Assembly: GCA_016875405.1 (NCBI GenBank)
Contig: VGRJ01000039.1
Span: 1-36,829 of the forward strand
Length of the DNA stretch: 36,829 bases
From: Deltaproteobacteria bacterium
Lineage (GTDB): Bacteria; Myxococcota_A; Polyangia; Polyangiales; Polyangiaceae
Direction of reading: 5' to 3'
In this document: positions 13,475 through 22,104 of the stretch, piece by piece
Layout: each line of letters opens with the position of its first letter
How positions within the stretch are numbered: position 1 is the first letter of the stretch
The notes under the pieces: model-generated
The model's database searches: none
Seen by the model: the letters and a program-made list of their open reading frames with translations, nothing else
What the model was told of the DNA's origin: nothing
Position numbers and translations under genes: made by a program

Positions 13475-16408
13475 TCACTGCACGAGCGCCAGCAAGTCGT
13501 CTCGCGTGAGCGCGAGGGCGGTCGCAGCCTCATCGAGCGCCGCCTCCGCAAGGCCGCGCTTTCTTCGCTGCAGGTCGAGGATGCGCTCCTCGACCGTGTC
13601 ACGCGCGATCAACCGATGCACGAGCACCGAGCGGGTCTGCCCGATGCGATGCGCGCGATCGGCCGCCTGATCTTCGACCGCCGGGTTCCACCAGGGATCG
13701 AGTAGGAAGACGTGATCGGCGGCGGTGAGGTTCAAGCCGGTCCCGCCGGCCTTTAAGGACAGCAGCATGACCGGAGGCCCGTCGTCGGCCTGGAACGCCT
13801 TGACGACGCCCTCGCGATCCGAGGTCGACCCGTCGAGGCGCAGGAACGCGAGACCGGCGTCTTTGAGCTCGGGCTCGACGCGATTGAGCAACGAGGTCCA
13901 CTGCGAGAACACGAGCGCGCGGTGCCCACCGCCAGCCGCTTCCTCGAGCGCGGCGCGAAGGCGTTGAAGCTTCGAAGACGGCTCGGGGCGGGCCGCCTGC
14001 CCCGGCAAGAGCGTGACGTCGCAAGCCGCCTGCCGGAGCCGGAGGAGCGCCTCGAGCGCGCGCATCACGTTGCCCCCCTCGCCGAGCTCCTTCATGACCG
14101 AGGCTCGTGTCGCGAGCAGCACCGCGTCGTAGACAGCCCGCTCGTCGTCGTCGAGCTCACACGACAGGACGGAGTCGAGGCGCGGCGGCAGATCCGAGGC
14201 GACCTCGCGCTTCGTGCGCCTGAGGACGAAGGGTCGAATGCGCTCGCGCAGGCGCAGGGCCGCGTCCGCCGCACCATCGCCGACCGGACGCTCGATCTCG
14301 TCACGGAACGCGGTGCGCCCGCCGAGCAGCCCCGGGTTCAAGAAGTGCATCAAGCTCCACAGCTCCTCGAGTCGGTTCTCGACCGGCGTGCCGCTCAGCG
14401 CGACGCGGAAGCCCGCGCGCAACCGTCGCGCGGCCTCGGCGACCTGACTGTCCGGATTCTTCACGGCCTGGGCCTCATCGAGCACGACGGTGTCCCACGT
14501 GACGCTCGCGAAGAGCTCGACCTCACGCCGCAAGAGCGCGTAGGTGGTGACGACGACGCCGCGGTCGGGGAGCTCGCGGCTCGCCCCGTGGTACGCGACC
14601 GCCGGCACGTCGGGGCGGAAGCGGGCGAGCTCGTCGAGCCAGTTGTGCACCACGCTCCGCGGGCACACGACGAGCGCGCGACCGGCCAGCACCGTGAGCG
14701 TCTGCAAGGTCTTGCCGAGGCCCATGTCGTCGGCAAGCAGCGCGCCGAGCCCTGCGTCTCGGAGGAAGCTCAGCCAGTCGACGCCGCGGCGCTGATACGG
14801 CCGGAGCTCCGCGTGAAGCACCGCGGGCAACGTGGCCTCGGGAATCCCCGAGAAATCACGAGCGAGGGGCGCGAGGCGGGCGAGCTCGGGTGGCGTCGGG
14901 TGCTCGAGGTCCGAGCAGAGCCTCGCGAGCGACGGACGCGCATGCGCGGGCACTCGACCGTTCGCGTCGCGCGCCGCGAGGAGCTGACGCAGGCGATCGC
15001 CGTGACGGGCGAGCCACTCCTCGGGGAGCGGCGCGAAGCCACCGCCGAGGAGCGGTACCGCGCCGAGGCCCTCGCGCCATGCCTCGACCACCGCGGTCGC
15101 GTCGACGACGAGCGACGGCCCGGGGCCTTCGGTTGCGAACGCGACGTCGAAGGCCTCGTCGGTGACGCGGAGCTCCGCCGCGAGTGACCTCGGGTAGTTC
15201 ACCTCGTGCGCGTCACCGAGCACGGCGACGTCGACGAGCCCGCGCAAGGTGGCCGCGAGCGCGACCGCCTCCCGCCCGGTGACATCGAGCGCCCGCCCAG
15301 GCACGAGGTCCACGAGCTGACGGAGGCGCTCGGCAGCCAAGCGCTCGGCGCGAGGATCGCGCGCGAAAACGGGCACCCGCGCACCGCGCAGCGGCTCGAT
15401 GCGATCGCCGACGAGGCGTGCCACCGGCGGGTCGCCGTAGCCGATCGACGCCACGACGTGCAGGCGCGAGCCGCGCTGCACCACGTCGAGCATCGGGACC
15501 GCCGACAAGGCGCCGTCGGCTCTCGGCAACGGCGAGCGCTCGACGACCTCGGTGCGCTCCCGCCACGCGGGCAGGACGCGCGTGACGAGCTCGGCGACTC
15601 GCTCGCCGTCGTAGCGCAGTTCGAGCGGAAGCCGCTCGAGGCGAAGGCCAACGAGCTCAGGCTCTCCGATCGGCCTGAGCGTCCGGCCCTCGACGAGCAC
15701 GAGACCCGGCACGAACGGCTCGACGCGCGCCCCCTCGGTCGGAAGCGCGAGCGACAGCACGAAGCCCTTGCCCCGACGCTCGACCGCGACCTCGGGCCAG
15801 AACGGCTCGACCGCCACCGAGACGGGCGCGCCATCGAGCCGCACATCGCGCGCCTGCGCGAGCAGATTGACCAGCGTCAAGAAGCGGTCCGCTGGCAGGC
15901 TCCGCATCCGGCTCTGTTGGAGGAACTGGTCGATGGTGAGGTCGACCGCGGTCAGCTCGAGCGCAGGGCCCTTCTCGCGCCCCGAGAGCTGACCGGCGAG
16001 CGTGCCCTCGATCACGACCTCGGCCGCTCCCGCCTCGACGGCGACGCGCGCGACGAGCACGCGCTCGCCGTCTCGCGACAGCCGATAGCCGACGTCCGCG
16101 CCCGCTTTGCGAGACGTCCCGAGGGCTCGCCCCTCCTTCTTTGCTTGACGAATCGCAAGAACAGCCGCGACCACGTGCTCGCACGGGTCGTCCCCGTCGC
16201 AGGTGCAGCTCCACTCTGCGTCAGCGATGTGCAGAGTCGCCTGAGGGGCGATGGTCTTTCCCGGAACACGTACGCGCAGCTCGACGGGATCGCCGTCCTG
16301 GATCAGGTCGACGGCGTCGGCGCGCTGCAGCTCGACCCCGCGCGACCAGGTGCGAGGCGGAGCGGCCTCACGGGCCGCGGCGAAGAGGGCTTGCAGGGGA
16401 TCGCTCAC
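13475..16408 (-). CDS. SWIM zinc-finger SNF2-family ATPase
   Basis: Product of 977 residues. The N-terminal SWIM zinc finger is CxC-x5-CxH (C68, C70, C76, H78). A long middle region (about 100-530) without recognisable domain carries the specificity. The SNF2 motor follows: motif I ADDMGLGKT (about residue 556), DEAQ in VVLDEAQAVKN (about 643), SGTPVENRLEELWSL, ALVFSQWTSLLNRVEPELK and motif VI AADRAHRIGQTRSVLVHRL. It ends in RDDLLALVQ. SWIM-SNF2 proteins are widespread bacterial DNA translocases of undefined role. The ATG at 16408 faces the divergent FKBP gene only 17 bp away, so the two promoters must overlap neighbouring coding DNA. Intact over 2.9 kb. Confidence 0.94.
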   Translation of the reverse strand: MSDPLQALFAAAREAAPPRTWSRGVELQRADAVDLIQDGDPVELRVRVPGKTIAPQATLHIADAEWSCTCDGDDPCEHVVAAVLAIRQAKKEGRALGTSRKAGADVGYRLSRDGERVLVARVAVEAGAAEVVIEGTLAGQLSGREKGPALELTAVDLTIDQFLQQSRMRSLPADRFLTLVNLLAQARDVRLDGAPVSVAVEPFWPEVAVERRGKGFVLSLALPTEGARVEPFVPGLVLVEGRTLRPIGEPELVGLRLERLPLELRYDGERVAELVTRVLPAWRERTEVVERSPLPRADGALSAVPMLDVVQRGSRLHVVASIGYGDPPVARLVGDRIEPLRGARVPVFARDPRAERLAAERLRQLVDLVPGRALDVTGREAVALAATLRGLVDVAVLGDAHEVNYPRSLAAELRVTDEAFDVAFATEGPGPSLVVDATAVVEAWREGLGAVPLLGGGFAPLPEEWLARHGDRLRQLLAARDANGRVPAHARPSLARLCSDLEHPTPPELARLAPLARDFSGIPEATLPAVLHAELRPYQRRGVDWLSFLRDAGLGALLADDMGLGKTLQTLTVLAGRALVVCPRSVVHNWLDELARFRPDVPAVAYHGASRELPDRGVVVTTYALLRREVELFASVTWDTVVLDEAQAVKNPDSQVAEAARRLRAGFRVALSGTPVENRLEELWSLMHFLNPGLLGGRTAFRDEIERPVGDGAADAALRLRERIRPFVLRRTKREVASDLPPRLDSVLSCELDDDERAVYDAVLLATRASVMKELGEGGNVMRALEALLRLRQAACDVTLLPGQAARPEPSSKLQRLRAALEEAAGGGHRALVFSQWTSLLNRVEPELKDAGLAFLRLDGSTSDREGVVKAFQADDGPPVMLLSLKAGGTGLNLTAADHVFLLDPWWNPAVEDQAADRAHRIGQTRSVLVHRLIARDTVEERILDLQRRKRGLAEAALDEAATALALTRDDLLALVQ

Positions 16409-16425
16409 GTGCGTACGCGTTCTGC

Positions 16426-16872
16426 ATGGCTCAGTCCGACCACGTCATCAAGACCGGCGCGACGGTCGAGCTCCGCTACACGCTTCGGGACTCGGCCGGG
16501 CGGGTCCTCGAGTCTTCGGGCGACGGCACCGAGCGCTACCTCCACGGCGCAGGCCACATCGCGCGCGGGCTCGAGCGGGCGCTCGAGGGACGACGAGCCG
16601 GGGAGTCGTTCGAGATCACGCTTGAGCCTTCCGACGGCTACGGCGCGCGTCGCAAGGGGCCTGGGCCCCAGCCCATCCCGCGAGGCACGTTCCCCGCCGA
16701 CGCCGAGCTGCGCGTGGGCATGAAGTTTCAGGCGGAGTCGCCGGACGGGCGCCCCGTCGATCTCTACATCGCACGGGTCGATGCGCGCGAGGTGCACGTC
16801 GATACGAGCCACCCGTACGCCGGCTTGACGCTGCGCTACGCGATCGAGATCGTCGCCGTCTCGGAGCGCTGA
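16426..16872 (+). CDS. FKBP-type peptidyl-prolyl isomerase, SlyD-like
   Basis: Product of 148 residues. Peptidyl-prolyl cis-trans isomerase/chaperone. It starts VIKTGATVELRYTLRDSAG, with LESS... and HGAGHIARGLERALEGRRAG, which is the SlyD 'GxGxLIxGLExAL' motif. EPSDGYGARR follows, then an insert-in-flap region (ELRVGMKFQAESPDGRP), and it ends NPLAG-equivalent DTSHPYAGLTLRYAIEIVAV. It has no His/Cys-rich metal-binding tail, unlike E. coli SlyD, and no signal peptide, so it is cytoplasmic. It is divergent from the SWIM-SNF2 gene with only 17 bp between the start codons. Family call is secure. Confidence 0.93.
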   Translation: MAQSDHVIKTGATVELRYTLRDSAGRVLESSGDGTERYLHGAGHIARGLERALEGRRAGESFEITLEPSDGYGARRKGPGPQPIPRGTFPADAELRVGMKFQAESPDGRPVDLYIARVDAREVHVDTSHPYAGLTLRYAIEIVAVSER

Positions 16873-16943
16873 CGCGGCGGACGAGAACTCCCGCGGATGC
16901 GAGACCACCCGGAGTCGCTCATCCGTTGTAGAGTCTTGTTGCC

Positions 16944-18224
16944 ATGCGTGGCCGGGCACCGCTCTTTGCCGTCGTCGCCCTGGGTTGTGCCAGCGCGCCG
17001 CCGGCCGTGCATGGCCCGCTGACCCTGCCCGGGATTCCGGCGCCGCCCCCTGAGCGAGTCGCCGCCAGCGACGGCGGGATTCGTCCTTGCCCGAGCGCCA
17101 ATGCCGCCGCGGCGCCTCCGCTGACACCCACCGCCGCACGAGCACCCGCGCCATCCGACGCGCTCGACGACGACGACTCACTCGCCGACTCGGAGGAGGC
17201 GCCCTACGAGAACGGCGGGATCGACGATGGAGAGCCCGACGCGCCGCGCGACGACGGCGCCGCCCACGGTTCGCTGCCGCTCGCGCCGGCCGATCCGCGC
17301 TTGTCGCTGTCGGACGAGGAGCTCCGACGCCGCGTGAAGCTCGACCTCGCGAGCCTCGGCTCGTTGTCGCTCGGGACGCCTGCCGCAGGCGGCCTCGTGA
17401 ACCCCGTCGCGCTCCGATCCTCGGCAGAGCTCACGATCGTGGACGCGGCGGCGAGCTGGGGGACGGAGGAGACCGTCGCGTACCTCACGCGCGCGGTCGC
17501 GAAGGTCTACGAGCGCCACCCCAACACCCCGCCACTCCAGGTCGGCCACCTAAGCTCGCGGCGCGGCGGACCGCTGAGCCCGCACCGCAGCCACCAGTCG
17601 GGACGCGACGTCGACCTCGGCTACTACTACCGCGACGACAAAGGCACCTGGTACCGCCGCGCGACGGCCGCGAACCTCGACCTCGAGCGAACCTGGGCCC
17701 TCGTGCGCGCGCTCGTGACGGAGACCGACGCCGAATACATCTTCATCAATACGTCGGTACAGAAGCTCTTGAAGGACCACGCTCAGCGCATCGGCGAAGA
17801 CCCGACGTGGCTCGACGGGCTCTTCCAGGTCGGGTCACGCAGCACGAACGCCATCGTCCGCCACGTGCACGGGCACGACACCCACATGCACGTGCGCTTC
17901 TACAACCCGATCGCGGCCGAGCTCGGGCGGCGCACGTTGCCCTACCTGCCGGACCGGCGGCAGGTGGAGCGGCGCGAGGAGGAGGGCCTCGTGCCGTACC
18001 GAATCCACAAGGGCGAGACGCTGGCCGTCCTCGCGAAGAAGTTCGGGACCAGCGTCGCGGCGATCCAGAAAGCGAACCGACTGCGCAACCTGAAGGTCGT
18101 CGCGGGTCGGACCTACCTCATGCCACAGAAGGTCGTGGTCGAGCGCACGAAGCGCATGCAGTCCGCGCCGCGCGTGACGGTCCCCGCGCGACGCCTGCCG
18201 CCGCGCCCGCCCGCGACCGGCTGA
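16944..18224 (+). CDS. MepA-like (peptidase M74) murein endopeptidase lipoprotein with LysM domain
   Basis: Product of 426 residues. The lipoprotein signal has lipobox VALGC (C15). A Pro/Ala/Asp-rich linker runs to about residue 110. The penicillin-insensitive murein endopeptidase domain spans about 150-330. Its zinc ligands are expected at H217 and D224 in SHQSGRDVDLGY, spaced seven apart as in MepA (H113/D120), and in the HxH of GHDTHMHVRF (about 314-316). A single LysM peptidoglycan-binding domain follows (YRIHKGETLAVLAKKFGTS, then AAIQKANRLRNLKVVAGRTY, about 352-392). A basic/Pro-rich tail ends the protein. It should cleave D-Ala-mDAP cross-links from the inner face of the outer membrane or periplasm. 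The next gene, a kinase, starts 46 bp downstream on the same strand. Confidence 0.92.
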   Translation: MRGRAPLFAVVALGCASAPPAVHGPLTLPGIPAPPPERVAASDGGIRPCPSANAAAAPPLTPTAARAPAPSDALDDDDSLADSEEAPYENGGIDDGEPDAPRDDGAAHGSLPLAPADPRLSLSDEELRRRVKLDLASLGSLSLGTPAAGGLVNPVALRSSAELTIVDAAASWGTEETVAYLTRAVAKVYERHPNTPPLQVGHLSSRRGGPLSPHRSHQSGRDVDLGYYYRDDKGTWYRRATAANLDLERTWALVRALVTETDAEYIFINTSVQKLLKDHAQRIGEDPTWLDGLFQVGSRSTNAIVRHVHGHDTHMHVRFYNPIAAELGRRTLPYLPDRRQVERREEEGLVPYRIHKGETLAVLAKKFGTSVAAIQKANRLRNLKVVAGRTYLMPQKVVVERTKRMQSAPRVTVPARRLPPRPPATG

Positions 18225-18270
18225 GCACACACGCCCCGAGCCAGCGCACGAAAGCTGCTAGGCTCGAGCG

Positions 18271-19650
18271 ATGACGACGACGAGGGAGAGGCGCGTGAGC
18301 CAGCACGTCCGGCTCCTTCGGCCCCTCGGGAGCGGCGCGATGGGCACGGTGTGGCTCGCTCATCACGAGCGCCTCGACGCCGAGGTCGCGGTCAAGCTGA
18401 TCGACGGAGTCCTCGACGCGCGCGACCCGCACGCGCGCGAACGATTTCGCCGCGAAGCGACGCTGGGCGCCCAACTGCATAGCCCCCACGCGGTTCGCAT
18501 CTTCGACCACGGCGAGCTCGAGGACGGCAGGCCCTACCTGGTGATGGAGCGGCTCGTCGGCGAGACGCTCGGCACCTACCTCGCGCGCTCCGAGACACTC
18601 TCCCCCCCGCTCGTCCTCGCGCTCGCGACGCAGCTCGCGGCCGTGCTCGAAGAGGCGCACGCGCTCGGGGTCGTGCACCGTGACGTGAAGCCCGAGAACC
18701 TGTTCCTCGTCGATGCGGGCGGCGAGCCCTTCGTGAAGCTCCTCGACTTTGGCGTCGCCAAGCGCGCCGCGGGCGACGCGCGCACCGACACGACCCTGAC
18801 CGGCGCCCTCGTCGGGACGCCGGAGTACATGAGCCCCGAGCAACTCTTGGCGCGAGATCCGGCGGATCCGAGCGCCGATCGCTGGGCGCTCGCCGTCGTG
18901 ATTTACCGTTGCCTCACCGGGCGCGCGCCCTTCTCGGGCGAGACGCTGCCCTCTCTGACGCTTGCGATCTGTCAAGGCGACCATGAGCCGCCGAGCGAGC
19001 TTGCCGCGCTCCCCGAGAGCGTCGACGCGTGGTGCGCGAGGGCCTTCGCCCCCGAGCGCTCGGCACGGTTCGAGAGCGCGACGGCCATGGTCGAAGCGCT
19101 GGCCGAGGCGCTCCGCCTCGAAGGGCCGACCACGGCGGCCAAGCTCACGCCGCGACCTCGCGTCGACGAGCCTCCGGCTGCCACCTCGACGATCTCGGGG
19201 ACGACGGCCGATGCGATCTCGCCGGTGTCGACCTTCTCGCGACGTTCGCTCGCGGGGGCACTCGCGGCGCTCGCGCTGGCCGTAGGCGTCGCTTACATCG
19301 GCATGTCCGCTTGGCAAAGCGCACTCCCGGTGAGCCCCGCGGCCTCCCTTCAGGAGCACTCGAATGCGACGCCCGCGGAGCCGTCGACCGCGCCGCGGCC
19401 GCGCCTCGCGCAACCTCCCGCGCCGCCTATCCCCGAGGGAGGAGCCGATCTCGACACGCGCGCGGCGGCAACCTCGGCGCTCGCCTCCACGAGTGCACGC
19501 GTCCCGGCCGTCGGCTCTCCGCCGACCGCCACGCCGGCGTGGGCGCTCCCGACGCCGGCTCCGCGTACGAGCGCGACGAAGCCCGGCTGCGAGAATCCGT
19601 TCGAGCTCGACACCGAGGGGGATCTGGTCCCGCGCCCCGGCTGCATGTAA
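18271..19650 (+). CDS. Membrane-anchored Ser/Thr protein kinase (Hanks type)
   Basis: Product of 459 residues. A full kinase domain spans about 13-282: glycine loop LGSGAMGTVWLA, VAVK (K42), catalytic loop HRDVKPEN (H136-R137-D138) and DFGVAK (D159). The activation segment TDTTLTGALVGTPEYMSPEQ has several Thr available for autophosphorylation. A Pro/Thr-rich juxtamembrane stretch follows, then one transmembrane helix (about 326-348, SLAGALAALALAVGVAYIGM) and an extracytoplasmic low-complexity Pro/Ala/Thr region ending in a two-Cys tail (PGCENPFEL and PRPGCM). All catalytic residues are present. The next gene starts 10 bp later and the third overlaps by a base, forming a kinase/PEGA-like/propeller-lipoprotein operon, so the outer part may sense envelope state together with these. 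Confidence 0.95.
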   Translation: MTTTRERRVSQHVRLLRPLGSGAMGTVWLAHHERLDAEVAVKLIDGVLDARDPHARERFRREATLGAQLHSPHAVRIFDHGELEDGRPYLVMERLVGETLGTYLARSETLSPPLVLALATQLAAVLEEAHALGVVHRDVKPENLFLVDAGGEPFVKLLDFGVAKRAAGDARTDTTLTGALVGTPEYMSPEQLLARDPADPSADRWALAVVIYRCLTGRAPFSGETLPSLTLAICQGDHEPPSELAALPESVDAWCARAFAPERSARFESATAMVEALAEALRLEGPTTAAKLTPRPRVDEPPAATSTISGTTADAISPVSTFSRRSLAGALAALALAVGVAYIGMSAWQSALPVSPAASLQEHSNATPAEPSTAPRPRLAQPPAPPIPEGGADLDTRAAATSALASTSARVPAVGSPPTATPAWALPTPAPRTSATKPGCENPFELDTEGDLVPRPGCM

Positions 19651-19660
19651 ACGTCGAACG

Positions 19661-20566
19661 ATGAGCGTCCGGCGCTTTCGCGATCCGAGCCGCGTCGTGT
19701 CGATGGCGACCGCCGCTGCGCTGTGCGTCGCCCTGTGGCCGACCGACGCGTGGCCTGCGCCCCCCGACACGACGCCGACCGACGACGCCTCGCAAGAGTC
19801 GCGCGCGGGAGCCGACCTCGGCAAGCCCGGCGATCGACAGGGCTGCGTCGACTCGTTCAAGCGAGCCCAGCGCCTGCGACGCCGAGGCGAGCTCTTGTCG
19901 TCGCGCGCCGAGCTCGTCGTCTGTGGGCAGCCGAGCTGCCCAGACGCCATCGAATCGAAGTGCCTCACGTGGTTCGAGGAGGTCCGGGCCGAGGTGCCGA
20001 CGGTGGTGGTGAGCGTGCGCGACCATCTCAAACGCGACGTCGTCGATGCGTCGATCCTGATCGACGGCGAGGTGCTCGCGGCCTCCGTCGATGGCCTGCC
20101 GCTCGAGGTCGATCCCGGGCCGCGCGAGGTCGAGGTGCGCTCGGGCAAACTCCGCGCGAAGGTGCGAATCGTCGCGGTCCAGGGGGAGAGGAACCGCGCC
20201 GTGCTCGTGGAACTCCCCGCACCCGTGAGGCCGCCTCCGCCGCGCGGGTTCGAAATGCCCGCGCTCGGGTGGGTCGGCTTCGGCGTCGGTGCCGCGGGTC
20301 TCGTCGCCGGCTCGGCGACCGGGCTCGCGGCGCTCCTCGCGCGAGGGAACCTCGAGTGCCCGGGCGACAACTGCTTCCTCTACGAAGAGCAAGCTCTCAC
20401 GAAGGGTCGTGCGCTCGCCCACGCATCGACCGCGAGCTTTGGGCTCGCCGCCGCTGGCCTGCTTACGGGCGTCCTCGCGTTGACGTGGCGCCGCCCAGAG
20501 CCCGCGGGCCCACGCGCCTCCGTCCTCCTTCGTCCGAGCGGCGTCGCCGCCGAGGTCACGTTCTGA
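19661..20566 (+). CDS. Exported PEGA-like membrane protein, kinase-linked
   Basis: Product of 301 residues. The signal peptide covers about residues 1-33 (MATAAALCVALWPTDAWPA). A Cys-containing segment (CVDSFKRAQRLRRRGEL, then VVCGQPSCPDAIESKC) follows. It matches the short helical/TPR-like 'amount of substrate, C...P..C' module that often precedes PEGA in myxobacterial kinase operons. A beta domain of PEGA type lies at about 113-185 (VVVSVRDHLKRDVVDASILI, then GLPLEVDPGPREVEV). A Pro-rich joint leads to two hydrophobic helices (about 202-227 and 256-276) separated by a short loop with two Cys. It starts 10 bp after the kinase stop and its own stop overlaps the next ATG (TGATG). Likely an envelope partner of the kinase; the exact role is unknown. 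Confidence 0.85.
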   Translation: MSVRRFRDPSRVVSMATAAALCVALWPTDAWPAPPDTTPTDDASQESRAGADLGKPGDRQGCVDSFKRAQRLRRRGELLSSRAELVVCGQPSCPDAIESKCLTWFEEVRAEVPTVVVSVRDHLKRDVVDASILIDGEVLAASVDGLPLEVDPGPREVEVRSGKLRAKVRIVAVQGERNRAVLVELPAPVRPPPPRGFEMPALGWVGFGVGAAGLVAGSATGLAALLARGNLECPGDNCFLYEEQALTKGRALAHASTASFGLAAAGLLTGVLALTWRRPEPAGPRASVLLRPSGVAAEVTF

Positions 20567-22017
20567 TGCCCGGTCGAGCTCGACCGTGCGGCCTCGCCCT
20601 CGTCGCCCTCGCCGGAGGCTGTCACCTCGTCGGCGGTTACGAGGCTCTCTCCCTGCGGACAAGCGCACAGCTCGCCTGGATCACCGATGGTAGCGGCCCG
20701 GGCGACGCGGAGGTACGCGCGATTGGAGCCCTGCCGAACGCGCGCGCGATCGTCGCGGGCTCGTTCGCGGATGCCATTGTTTTTCCGGAGACAGAGCTCT
20801 CGTCCGAGAGCGAGGCCGCGGCGTTCGTCGCGATCGCAGAGCCCGACGGTCGGATCGTGCGCTCCCTCGCGCTCGAAGCGACCCAGGCCGTCCGCCCGCT
20901 CGCCGCCAGTGGCTCAACCCTCCTCGGAACCTTCGACGGTACGCTCCGAATCGGCGCGAGCACCCTACCGACATCGAGCGCGCCATCGTCCCTCTTCCTC
21001 GTGGACTTCGACGAGGTGTCCGGGAACGTCGTCCAGAGCCTCGCACTCGGGGGTGACGCCTCCGTCGCGACCGATGACCGACTCGACGTCGCGCACGACT
21101 CGCAAGGCAACGTGCTCATCGGCGGGAGCTACACCGGCGCGCTCGCGCTCGAGGGATGCGCGCCGCTCCCCACGAAATCCAAGCCGAACCTCTTTCTCGC
21201 GAAGCTCGCCGACGCGGATCGTCGATGCCTGTGGGCGCTGACGAGCAACGATGAGGCCCCCCAACGCGTCGAGTCCGTGGCCGTCGACCCTTCAAACGAC
21301 TTCGTGGTCGCGGCCGGCGTCTTCGTTGGGAGGCTCGCGCTCGACCCCGACGCTCCGCTTCAGAACAGCGGGGGGACGGATCTCTTCGTCGCGCGGCTCG
21401 ACGGCGCCGGGCGGCCGCGCTGGGTGAAGAGCCTGGGCAACGGTGGCCATCAAGGCAGCCCTCGTGTGGCAGCGGCAGCGGGCGGCTACACCGCGCTCGC
21501 GGCGTTTTTCGAGGGAACCCTCGAGGTGGAGGGCGACACCGTGTCGTCGACCCAAGGGCACGACATTCTCCTCGCCACCTACCGCCCTGACGGCTCGCTC
21601 GCGTGGCGACGACGGCTGCGCGTCGCCCGACCGCCCTGCGAGCCGACGAGCTGTGACCTCGACGACCTCGAGCTCGCGTTCGACGCGGAAGGGAACGTGG
21701 TGCTCGCCGGTCCCTTCGAGGGCAGCCTCGAGATGGATGAGTACGGGATCTCGGCGGAGGGCGCCGCCACCTTCGTGCTGAAGGTGGATCGCAACGGAAA
21801 CCCTCTATGGCTCGGTCATTTCGGCGCTGCGACCGACGCCTGCGAGGCTCGCGGCAGGTGCACGCTCGCGCTCGCCGTCGACTCGAATCGCGACGTGCTC
21901 ATCGGCGGCTCGTTCACGGGCGCGCTGCGATTCGACGGCGCGGAGGCGCCAACCACGCTGAGCCCCTTCGAGAGCGACGTCGGGCGCGACGCATTCATCG
22001 CGAAGTTCGCGCGCTGA
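20566..22017 (+). CDS. Lipoprotein with SBBP-type beta-propeller repeats
   Basis: Product of 483 residues. The lipoprotein-type signal MPGRARPCGLALVALAGGC has its Cys at 19 (the residues before it, AGG, are acceptable but not ideal). The rest is made of repeated units of roughly 50 residues with a recurring beta pattern such as DSQGNVLIGGSYTGALAL, DPSNDFVVAAGVFVGRLAL, DAEGNVVLAGPFEGSLEM and DSNRDVLIGGSFTGALRF. Each is followed by FLAKL/FVARL/FIAKF-type strands, which is the SBBP/Kelch-like beta-propeller found in many myxobacterial surface proteins. It is translationally coupled to the PEGA-like gene by TGATG and closes the kinase operon. The binding partner is unknown. Confidence 0.88.
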   Translation: MPGRARPCGLALVALAGGCHLVGGYEALSLRTSAQLAWITDGSGPGDAEVRAIGALPNARAIVAGSFADAIVFPETELSSESEAAAFVAIAEPDGRIVRSLALEATQAVRPLAASGSTLLGTFDGTLRIGASTLPTSSAPSSLFLVDFDEVSGNVVQSLALGGDASVATDDRLDVAHDSQGNVLIGGSYTGALALEGCAPLPTKSKPNLFLAKLADADRRCLWALTSNDEAPQRVESVAVDPSNDFVVAAGVFVGRLALDPDAPLQNSGGTDLFVARLDGAGRPRWVKSLGNGGHQGSPRVAAAAGGYTALAAFFEGTLEVEGDTVSSTQGHDILLATYRPDGSLAWRRRLRVARPPCEPTSCDLDDLELAFDAEGNVVLAGPFEGSLEMDEYGISAEGAATFVLKVDRNGNPLWLGHFGAATDACEARGRCTLALAVDSNRDVLIGGSFTGALRFDGAEAPTTLSPFESDVGRDAFIAKFAR

Positions 22018-22037
22018 GCTCAACGATAGGAAGCGCA

Positions 22038-22064
22038 GGCCGGTCGTGGACGAACCAGACCGGC
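22038..22064. terminator. Hairpin between convergent lipoprotein genes
   Basis: GCCGGTC (22039-22045) pairs with GACCGGC (22058-22064) around a 12-nt loop, 21 bp past the propeller-lipoprotein stop. It faces the convergent gene that stops at 22105. A second small hairpin (GGCAT/ATGCC) follows. There is no T-tract; a bidirectional terminator is inferred from position. Confidence 0.4.
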
Positions 22065-22104
22065 GCTCAACCCGAGGGGCATCGGCGCAATGCCGCGGGG
22101 CTCG

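Noticed and set aside
10441-16408. DISARM or other named SNF2-containing anti-phage system
   Set aside because: No methyltransferase, DUF1998, PLD nuclease or other partner genes are present in the window.
18118-20370. A 750-codon minus-strand ORF opposite the kinase operon
   Set aside because: Antisense shadow of intact kinase and PEGA-like genes; no domain visible.
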